64,000 nucleotides of DNA from positions 60,629 through 124,628 of the forward strand of contig NZ_BMRO01000021.1 of the NCBI RefSeq assembly GCF_014648675.1, written 5' to 3'. Positions 24,222 through 30,336 of the stretch are shown here, in pieces. Position numbers and translations under genes: made by a program. The stretch comes from Actinomadura livida. GTDB lineage: Bacteria; Actinomycetota; Actinomycetes; Streptosporangiales; Streptosporangiaceae. The notes under the pieces are model-generated. The model searched no databases. It worked only from the letters and a program-made list of their open reading frames with translations, and was not told the DNA's origin. The first letter of the stretch is position 1. The number at the start of each line of letters is the position of its first letter.

Positions 24222-25148
24222 ATGCGCCAGCTCGACCTGCTCAACGGACGGCTGAAGCTCCGGCACCTCGTCCTCGTCGTCGCGATCGCCGAGCACGGCA
24301 GCGTCCTGCGGGCGGCCGAGCACCTGCACCTCGCGCAGCCGGCGGTCACCCGGAGCCTGCGCGAGGTCGAGGGCATCCTCGGGGTGGAGCTGTTCACCCG
24401 CGGCCCGCGCGGCGTGACGCCGACCCTGTTCGGGGACGCGTTCACCGAGCACGCCCGCGCCGTCCTCGCCGAGCTGCGCCGCGCGGGCGAGCGGATCACC
24501 GGCCTCGCGGACGGCGAGGTCGGCACCGTCACGATCGGCACCCTGCTCGCCGGCTCCAACGTCCTGCTCCCCCGCGCGATCGCCGCGCTGAAGAAGGACA
24601 GGCCGGGCATCACGGTGATCGTCCAGGAGGCCACGTTCGACGCCCAGGTCCCCCGCCTGCTGGACGGCGAGATCGACCTGATCCTCGGCCGCCTCAACCC
24701 CATCGACGACCTGCACGGCCTCCGGCAGATCACCCTCTACGGCGAGCCGGTCCGCCTGGTCGCACGGCGCGGCCACCCCGCCCGCTCGCTGCCGGACCTC
24801 GGCCTTGCCGACCTGCTCGGCTACCCGTGGGTCCTGCCGCTGGAGCAGACCGCGCTGCGCGCGGAGCTGGAGCAGGTGTTCCGCGCGGAGGGCCTCGTCC
24901 TGCCGGGCAACCTGGTCGAGTGCACGTCGGTGCTGACCGTCCGGACGCTCGTCCGCGACACCGACATGATCGCGGCCCTCCCCGAGCTCGTCGGCCGCAC
25001 CGACGCCGACATCGCGCCGCTGCCGGTCCCGCTGGAGACCGTCCGCCGCCAGGTGGGCGTCACCCTCCCCGCGCACCGCGCGCCGACGCCGTCCGCCCGC
25101 ATCATGCTCGACCACCTGCGCCGGGAGGCTGCCGCGCTCACCGCCTGA
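24222..25148 (+). CDS. LysR-family transcriptional regulator
   Basis: 308 residues. N-terminal winged helix (LRHLVLVVAIAEHGSVLRAAEHLHLAQPAVTRS at about 13-45), then a periplasmic-binding-like effector domain. The subfamily (GbpR/CbnR-like, with EVGTVTIGTL at the domain start) commonly controls aromatic degradation operons. ATG 6 nt after AAGGAGG. Divergent from the kynurenine operon, so it is the likely activator, with kynurenine or a muconate intermediate as a plausible ligand. Its 3' end overlaps the end of the formamidase gene by 11 bp. Confidence 0.93.
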   Translation: MRQLDLLNGRLKLRHLVLVVAIAEHGSVLRAAEHLHLAQPAVTRSLREVEGILGVELFTRGPRGVTPTLFGDAFTEHARAVLAELRRAGERITGLADGEVGTVTIGTLLAGSNVLLPRAIAALKKDRPGITVIVQEATFDAQVPRLLDGEIDLILGRLNPIDDLHGLRQITLYGEPVRLVARRGHPARSLPDLGLADLLGYPWVLPLEQTALRAELEQVFRAEGLVLPGNLVECTSVLTVRTLVRDTDMIAALPELVGRTDADIAPLPVPLETVRRQVGVTLPAHRAPTPSARIMLDHLRREAAALTA

Positions 25149-25998
25149 GCAGGCCGAGCAGCGCCGCGCCGACCGGTGACGCGGGATCCGCCAGATCGCA
25201 GACGACGTCGAAGTGGTCCCGTCCGGGCACCACCAGCAGTTCCCCGGCGCCCCACTGCGGCTGGAACGACCGGGACTGCTCCAGGAACCCCTCGCCGTCG
25301 TTCTCCGCGACCACGAAGGCCGCCGGGCACCGGTACTCCGCGGGCAGCAGCGCGGGGCTCAGCGCGGCCGCCCGCTCGACGTCGAGCCGCACGGCCTCGT
25401 TCACGTAGACGCGGGTGATGGGACGGATGTCGAACAGCCCGCTGATCGGCATGGCGGCCTTCACCACGTCGCCCGGCAGCCCCAGCGGCTCCTGCCATCC
25501 GCCGACCATCGCCATGCCGGTCAGGTGCCCGCCGGCCGAACTGCCGCCGACCACGATGCGCGCCGGATCGAGCCCGTGTTCGCGGCCGTGCCGGTGGATC
25601 CACGCGATGGAAGCCCGGACCTGCCGGACGATCTCCTCCAGCGACGCCCTCGGCGCCAGCGTGTAGTCCGGCACGACGGTCGCGACGCCCTGCTCGTAGA
25701 GCCCGCGGGCCATGAACGACGACACGTCCCGCGACAGCGCCATCCAGTAGCCGCCGTGCAGGAAGACGAACACGGGCCGCAGCCCCTCGCCGGTGCCCCA
25801 GACGTCCAGCCGCTCCCCGCTCGCCTCGTCGTAGACGATCCCGGGATGCCCGGGAAGCCCGGCGACGGCGCGCGCCGACTCGTCCCGGTACCGCGCCATG
25901 TGCCGCGCGAAGAGCTCCTCCCCCGCCTTCCGCCGCACGTTGTAGGCGACGTCCAGCTCCTCGTCGCTCAGCTCGCTCCCGGGCCACTCCTCCACCAC
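25138..25998 (-). CDS. Kynurenine formamidase (alpha/beta-hydrolase type)
   Basis: About 286 residues. Oxyanion-hole motif HGGYW at 81-85, which is the hallmark of the eukaryotic/AFMID-like kynurenine formamidases, and nucleophile elbow GGSSAGG. Catalytic Asp and His are in the C-terminal third (VAENDGE, GRDHFDVV). It hydrolyses N-formylkynurenine to kynurenine plus formate, the step before kynureninase. Three GTG codons in tandem follow AGGAGG; the second (25998) has the best spacing, and the frame is open further to 26055. Separated from the main operon by lysR and read on the same strand as it. Confidence 0.85.
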   Translation of the reverse strand: MVEEWPGSELSDEELDVAYNVRRKAGEELFARHMARYRDESARAVAGLPGHPGIVYDEASGERLDVWGTGEGLRPVFVFLHGGYWMALSRDVSSFMARGLYEQGVATVVPDYTLAPRASLEEIVRQVRASIAWIHRHGREHGLDPARIVVGGSSAGGHLTGMAMVGGWQEPLGLPGDVVKAAMPISGLFDIRPITRVYVNEAVRLDVERAAALSPALLPAEYRCPAAFVVAENDGEGFLEQSRSFQPQWGAGELLVVPGRDHFDVVCDLADPASPVGAALLGLLRR

Positions 25999-26062
25999 CA
26001 CAGCCCTCCTCTGCTCAAGACGACTTCCTTCCGCGGACCGGGCCCCATCGAACACCGGCGGA

Positions 26063-26270
26063 TCACCCGTGCCGGCCGGTCCAGACCGGAATGTCCGACT
26101 CGTGGACGGCTCCGTCCGACCCGAAGATCAGAAAGCGGTCGAAGTCGCCCGCGAACCAGCGGTCGTGCGTAACGGCCAGAACGGTCCCCGCGTAGGAGGC
26201 CAGGCCCTCCTGCAGGGCCTCGGCACTGGCCAGGTCCAGGTTGTCGGTGTCGTCGTCCAGGAGGAGCAGG
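26063..26270 (-). pseudogene. ABC-F ATPase, C-terminal fragment downstream of the IS
   Basis: In-frame C-terminal end of an ABC-F protein: LLLLDDDTDNLDLASAEALQ, then VLAVTHDRWFAGDFDRFLIF and the final PVWTGRHG. The family's Walker B LLLLDEPTDNLD reads LLLLDDDTDNLD here, so the catalytic Glu is lost. The fragment starts exactly where the IS605-family element ends and joins in frame to the fragment at 28034. Confidence 0.85.
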
Positions 26271-26400
26271 TTGACGCGCTCCCCGGCCTGATGGCCGGGG
26301 ATTCAGCCTGTGCCGCGTGTGCGGCACTTCTGTGGCTTCCTGTTTCACCGGGTCCTGCCCTCTGCTAGGCGGAGGGTCTTACGGTCCCTCCGCAGGCGTT
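26250..26400 (-). ncRNA. Predicted TnpB omega RNA with its guide
   Basis: TnpB nucleases use an RNA made from the 3' end of tnpB and the right end of the element, with the guide taken from the flanking DNA. Here the scaffold would run across the tnpB stop through the right-end hairpin to TCAA (26271), and the guide would begin at CCTGCTCCTCCTGGACG in the ABC-F remnant. Exact ends are inferred. Confidence 0.5.
26283..26302 (-). repeat. Right-end hairpin of the IS element
   Basis: 8-bp perfect arms CCCCGGCC / GGCCGGGG around ATCA or TGAT, 12 bp inside the TCAA end. Subterminal hairpins of this type are what the Y1 transposase recognises. It also lies in the predicted guide-RNA scaffold. Confidence 0.8.
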
Positions 26401-27516
26401 TAGCCTGTCCGCCCGTCCGGCGGCCAGGATGTTGCGCGCGGCGTTGATGTCGCGGTCGTGGACCGCGCCGCACGGGCAAGCCCACTCCCGGACGTTCAGC
26501 GGCATGGCTTCGGCGACTGTCCCGCATGCCCCGCAGAGCTTGGAAGAGGGGAACCAGCGGTCCACCCGCGCGAAGGCGCGGCCGGACCGTCCGGCCTTGT
26601 ACTCCAGCATCCCGACGAACTGGGACCAGCCCGCGTCGCGCACCGACTTGGCCAACCGGGTGCGGGCCAAAGCGCTCACCGCAAGGTCTTCCACGTAGAC
26701 CGCTTGGTTGTCGCGGACCAGCCGGGTGGAGAGCTTGTGGTGATGGTCCCGTCGCGCATCGGCGACACGGGCGTGCAGTCGCGCGACCTTCGCGACGGCC
26801 TTGCGCCGGTTCTGCGATCCCTTCTGCTTGCGGGACAGCGCCTGCTGCGCCTTCCTCAACCGGCGTTCGGCGCGGCGCAGGAACTTCGGAGAGGTGATCT
26901 TCCGGCCGTCCGACAGCACCGCGAAATGCGTGAGCCCCAGATCGATCCCGACCTCCGCCGCCACCTCCGGCAACGGCTCGCCGGGCATCTCGACCACGAA
27001 CGAAGCGAAGTACCGGCCCGCCGCATCGCGGATCACCGTCACCGACGACGGGGCGGACGGCAGGTCCCGGGACCACCGAACCCGCACGTCCCCGATCTTC
27101 GGCAGGCACAGTTTCCCGCCCGCCGTGATCCTCCAGCGGGCGTTGCGGGTGAACCGGACCGCCTGCCGTTGGTCCTTGCGCGACCGGAACCGGGGCGGGG
27201 AGACCTTCCGGCCCTTCCGCTTCCCCGAGACCGACGCGAAGAAGTTGCGGTACGCGGTGTTCAGGTCCGCCAGGGCCTGCTGGAGCACGACGGCCGAGAC
27301 CTCGCCCAGCCACGCTCGCTCGCTAGTCTTCTTCGCCTCGGTGATGACCTGCTTGGACAGGTCCCCGTCCGATGGGTAGGGCAGCCCGGCGGCGAGCGCC
27401 TCTTCGCGTGCGCGCAGCGCGTCGTTGAACACCACCCGCGCGCACCCGAACGCCCGCGCCAGCGACTGCTGCTGGCCGGGGTTCGGGTAGAGCCGGAACT
27501 GATACCTGAGCTGCAC
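26365..27516 (-). CDS. tnpB: TnpB, RNA-guided DNA endonuclease of an IS605-family element
   Basis: 383 residues. RuvC-like active site appears complete: D192 in GIDLGLTHF, E276 in VYVEDLAV and the Asp of HDRDINAARN (354-356). Zinc-ribbon cysteines are C328, C331, C347 and C349. N-terminal MQLRYQFRLYPNPGQQQSL is the usual TnpB opening. TnpB cuts DNA next to a transposon-specific motif (TAM) with an RNA guide, which helps retain the element after excision. GTG start, divergent from tnpA with 22 bp between them. No frameshift seen. Confidence 0.95.
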   Translation of the reverse strand: MQLRYQFRLYPNPGQQQSLARAFGCARVVFNDALRAREEALAAGLPYPSDGDLSKQVITEAKKTSERAWLGEVSAVVLQQALADLNTAYRNFFASVSGKRKGRKVSPPRFRSRKDQRQAVRFTRNARWRITAGGKLCLPKIGDVRVRWSRDLPSAPSSVTVIRDAAGRYFASFVVEMPGEPLPEVAAEVGIDLGLTHFAVLSDGRKITSPKFLRRAERRLRKAQQALSRKQKGSQNRRKAVAKVARLHARVADARRDHHHKLSTRLVRDNQAVYVEDLAVSALARTRLAKSVRDAGWSQFVGMLEYKAGRSGRAFARVDRWFPSSKLCGACGTVAEAMPLNVREWACPCGAVHDRDINAARNILAAGRADRLNACGGTVRPSA

Positions 27517-27538
27517 ACCCCGATCCTACTATTGGTCT

Positions 27539-27955
27539 ATGGCTGATCATGGCGACATCAGAACTGGTAGGCGCTGCGTTTTCGTACTGCACGCACATTT
27601 GGTCTTCGTGACCAAGTTCCGGCATCCAGTGTTCACGAGGACACACCTGGAGCGCATGGAGCAGATTATGCGGGACGTGTGCGCGGACTTCGATACTGAA
27701 CTGGCCGAGTTCAACGGCGAGACCGACCACGTGCACCTACTCGTGAACTTCCCACCCAAGGTCGCCCTGTCCAAACTGGTCAACTCGCTCAAGGGCGTGT
27801 CCTCCCGCAGGATGCGTCAGGAGTTCCCCGAACTGGTCCGCCACTACTGGCGGGCGAACAAGCTGTGGTCGGCGTCCTACTTCGCCGGGAGCGTGGGCGG
27901 CGCGCCCCTAACCGTGCTGCGGCAGTACATCGAGCAGCAGAACCGGCCGGGTTAG
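27539..27955 (+). CDS. tnpA: IS200/IS605 Y1 transposase TnpA
   Basis: 138 residues, full length. HUH metal motif at 64-66 (DHVHLLV) and catalytic tyrosine Y130 in RQYIEQQNRP. It cuts and rejoins single-stranded transposon DNA with hairpin-marked ends, using no target duplication. Intact, so the element may be able to move on its own. The frame continues into the LE region with its own hairpin 30 bp downstream. Confidence 0.94.
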   Translation: MADHGDIRTGRRCVFVLHAHLVFVTKFRHPVFTRTHLERMEQIMRDVCADFDTELAEFNGETDHVHLLVNFPPKVALSKLVNSLKGVSSRRMRQEFPELVRHYWRANKLWSASYFAGSVGGAPLTVLRQYIEQQNRPG

Positions 27956-27983
27956 AGCACGCTTGGGCCTGGCGGCCCTCACG

Positions 27984-28005
27984 GGCGGGACTTCACCCCC
28001 GCCCA
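27984..28005. repeat. Left-end hairpin of the IS element
   Basis: 7-bp perfect arms GGGCGGG / CCCGCCC around an 8-nt loop, 28 bp inside the CTAC-flanked end, downstream of tnpA. Confidence 0.75.
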
Positions 28006-28033
28006 GAAGGCCGGAGCACTGGCCCGCACACAG

Positions 28034-28319
28034 GTAGCGCACGACAGCTCCAGGAGGAGGAATTGCAGGCGGGCCTGCTGGCCGCCCGAGAGGAGCTCGA
28101 ACGGGCGGGCGCCGGCGGGCGCGAGTTCGTAGCGGGCGAGGGCGGCCATGGCGTCGTTGCGGGGGTGAGCGTGTACTCCGACATGACGATCTTCGCGGGT
28201 GCACGGGCGTGCAGGTCCGGGCGGGTGTGGGTCTAGACGACATGGCCGGGCACCACCCGGGCGCCGAGGCGGAACGCTCCGCTTGCGGTATTGCGCCTCC
28301 TGCCAGCAGGCGCAGGAAC
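28034..28319 (-). pseudogene. ABC-F ATPase, degraded fragment upstream of the IS
   Basis: Read on the minus strand this starts inside the second Walker A region (KFLRLLAG, family GKSTLLRLLAG), continues in another frame as FRLGARVVPGHVV followed by a TAG where the family has a Gln, then shifts frame to RNDAMAALARYELAPAGARP and the intact signature LSGGQQARLQFLLLELS. The first nucleotide-binding domain and everything before the second P-loop are missing; the XRE gene ends at the deletion edge. So the gene was dead independently of the IS insertion. Confidence 0.82.
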
Positions 28320-29171
28320 TTAACGCGCGGGCGCGTCGGAGGGGAACTCCTCCGTGCCGAGCACCCGCAGCAGCTCCAGGCGCTCGCGGGACTCCTCGTC
28401 CGCCGGGGTGAGCACCACCAGCTCCTGCCGCTGGTCGGGGGTGACGAGCGTCTCGCAGTCCATCCGCAGGCTCCCCACCCGCGGATGGACGATGGTCTTG
28501 CGGTCGGCGCGCCGCACCGCGACCTCGTGCTCGTCCCAGAGGCGGCGGAAGTCGCCGCTGGCCGCCCGCAGCCGGTCGACCAGCCGCGTGATCTCCGGGT
28601 CGCCCGGCCGGCGGCCCGCGACCACGCGCAGATCGGCGACGATCTGGCGGGAGTGCCGCTCCCGGTCGTCCGCCGCGTGGGCGGCGCGGACGTCCGGCTC
28701 GGTGAACCAGCGGTACGGGAGGTAGCGCCGGTCGCCGGAGAAGCCGGTGAGGTCCCCCGCCAGCAGGACCGACGTCCGGTTCTGCGCCAGGACCTCCCCC
28801 AGTTCGGACAGCACCAGCGCCGGGGTGCCGTCGAGCAGGTCGAGCATGCGGATCAGGCCGGCGCGGGCGAGGCAGGCCGTCCCGTCGGCGGGCACCGGCT
28901 GGTGGCCCGCGAGGTGGAACAGGTGGTCGCGCTCGTCGTCGGACAGGCGCAGCGCCCGGGCCAGCGCACCGAGCAGCTGGGTCGACGGCCGGCTGCTGCG
29001 GCCCTGCTCGAGGCGGACGACGTAGTCCACGGACATGCCGGCGAGCATCGCGACCTCCTCGCGGCGGAGGCCCGAAGTGCGGCGGCGCGGTCCCTCGGTG
29101 AGCCCCGCCTCCGCCGGCCGTACGGCCTCGCGGCGGCGGCGCAGGAAGTCGGCGAGCTCCTCACGTTGCAT
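28320..29171 (-). CDS. XRE-family transcriptional regulator, MmyB-like
   Basis: 283 residues. N-terminal helix-turn-helix (RRTSGLRREEVAMLAGMSVDYVVRLEQGR) followed by the MmyB-type ligand domain. This large actinobacterial family usually represses a neighbouring oxidoreductase or reductase gene. Here the divergent aldo/keto reductase (126 bp away) is the candidate target. ATG 29171 is chosen; no better ribosome site is visible. The 3' end abuts the ABC-F remnant. Confidence 0.92.
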   Translation of the reverse strand: MQREELADFLRRRREAVRPAEAGLTEGPRRRTSGLRREEVAMLAGMSVDYVVRLEQGRSSRPSTQLLGALARALRLSDDERDHLFHLAGHQPVPADGTACLARAGLIRMLDLLDGTPALVLSELGEVLAQNRTSVLLAGDLTGFSGDRRYLPYRWFTEPDVRAAHAADDRERHSRQIVADLRVVAGRRPGDPEITRLVDRLRAASGDFRRLWDEHEVAVRRADRKTIVHPRVGSLRMDCETLVTPDQRQELVVLTPADEESRERLELLRVLGTEEFPSDAPAR

Positions 29172-29297
29172 GACTCCATGGAACCTCGCCGCGAGGCGCG
29201 TTATCCAGGGAGCGGCTCTCCCACGATGAACGCTCCGCTTTCGGCCGCCCCCGTTCGGACGCAGGGTCGTGGTGACAGCGAAACGAGGGAGAACGCG

Positions 29298-30293
29298 ATG
29301 AAGACACGAACCTTGGGCACGTCGGGGCCGGTCGTTTCCGCCCTGGGGCTGGGTGCGATGGGGATGTCGGACGCCTACGGCCCCACCGACCGGGCGGAGA
29401 GCATCGCCACCGTGCACGCCGCGCTGGACGCCGGCGTCACGCTGATCGACACCGGCGACTTCTACGCCATGGGGCACAACGAGCTGCTGCTGGCCGAGGC
29501 GCTGCGCGGGCGCGATCGCGACGGCTACCGGCTGAGCGTCAAGTTCGGAATGCTGCGGGGGCCGGGCCCCGGCTTCGGCGGGCACGACGGCCGGCCCGAG
29601 GCGGTCAAGAACTTCCTGGCCTACTCGCTGACCCGGCTCGGCACCGACCACATCGACGTCTACCGGCCCGCGCGGCTGGACCCCGACGTGCCGATCGAGG
29701 AGACGGTCGGCGCGATCAAGGAGATGATCGACGCCGGGTACGTGCGGCACCTCGGGCTCTCGGAGGTCGACGCGGCGACGGTCCGCCGGGCGCACGCCGT
29801 GCATCCGGTCGCCGATCTCCAGATCGAGTACTCGCTGATCTCCCGCGCGGTGGAGGACGACGTCCTGCCCACGCTGCGGGAGCTGGGCATCGGCATGACC
29901 GCGTACGGCGTCCTCGGCCGGGGGCTGATCTCAGGGCACTGGTCCACCGACCGCGGCACCGCGGGCGACGGCCGCGCCGCGATGATGCCGCGGTTCTCCG
30001 GCGAGAACGTCGCGCACAACCTCACCCTCGTGGAGGCGCTCCGCGGGGTCGCCGACGCGAAGGGATGCACGGTCGCCCAGCTCGCCATCGCCTGGGTGGC
30101 GGCGCAGGGTGAGGACATCGTGCCGCTGGTCGGCGCCCGCACCCGGAAACGGCTGGACGAGGCGCTGCCCGCCGTGGACGTGGCCCTCACCGCCGACGAC
30201 TTGGCCGAGATCGAGAAGGCGGTGCCGCGAGGCGCGGCGCGCGGCGACCGCTACCCGTCGGCGTTCATGGCCAACCTGGGCGCGGGCAACTGA
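29298..30293 (+). CDS. Aldo/keto reductase
   Basis: 331 residues, TIM barrel. Catalytic residues D51 and Y56 in LIDTGDFYAMGHNE and K82 in SVKFGM are present. The fourth tetrad residue, the His in the usual YQxHRxDP, is replaced: the strand reads DVYRPARLDPDVP at 120-132. This RPAR variant occurs in a known branch of the family. NADPH-binding C-terminal blocks are present. Start ATG with GAGGGAGAA upstream; divergent from the XRE regulator, likely its target. Confidence 0.92.
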   Translation: MKTRTLGTSGPVVSALGLGAMGMSDAYGPTDRAESIATVHAALDAGVTLIDTGDFYAMGHNELLLAEALRGRDRDGYRLSVKFGMLRGPGPGFGGHDGRPEAVKNFLAYSLTRLGTDHIDVYRPARLDPDVPIEETVGAIKEMIDAGYVRHLGLSEVDAATVRRAHAVHPVADLQIEYSLISRAVEDDVLPTLRELGIGMTAYGVLGRGLISGHWSTDRGTAGDGRAAMMPRFSGENVAHNLTLVEALRGVADAKGCTVAQLAIAWVAAQGEDIVPLVGARTRKRLDEALPAVDVALTADDLAEIEKAVPRGAARGDRYPSAFMANLGAGN

Positions 30294-30301
30294 GGACCGG
30301 C

Positions 30302-30330
30302 CCCTGGTGGGGCCCGCGGGCCCACCAGGG
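30302..30330. terminator. Hairpin between convergent genes
   Basis: 10-bp perfect arms CCCTGGTGGG / CCCACCAGGG enclosing a small CCC..GGG stem, between the aldo/keto reductase and penicillin acylase stops. Confidence 0.8.
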
Positions 30331-30336
30331 AGGACG

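Larger units (their letters stand above)
26271..28033. mobile_element. IS200/IS605-family element with tnpA and tnpB, inserted in an ABC-F gene
   Basis: 1763 bp with divergent tnpB (minus) and tnpA (plus). Read on the minus strand, the left flank ends in CTAC and the right end of the element is TCAA, like the TTAC target / TCAA end of IS608. Removing the element rejoins the ABC-F frame as SCATLLLLDDDTDNLDL, matching the family's SGATLLLLDEPTDNLDL, which fixes both ends with no target duplication, as expected for this family. Both ends carry hairpins. The base composition is visibly less GC-extreme than the flanks. Confidence 0.9.

Noticed and set aside
25968..26348. A 126-residue minus-strand frame over the ABC-F remnant
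   Set aside because: Wrong frame; the in-frame translation gives the ABC-F C-terminus ending PVWTGRHG.
26287..28041. First guess for the IS ends, at the codon LS|GERVN
   Set aside because: That join leaves two extra residues relative to the ABC-F family. Ends at TCAA (26271) and CTAC (28034) restore the exact family spacing and match IS608-type end sequences.
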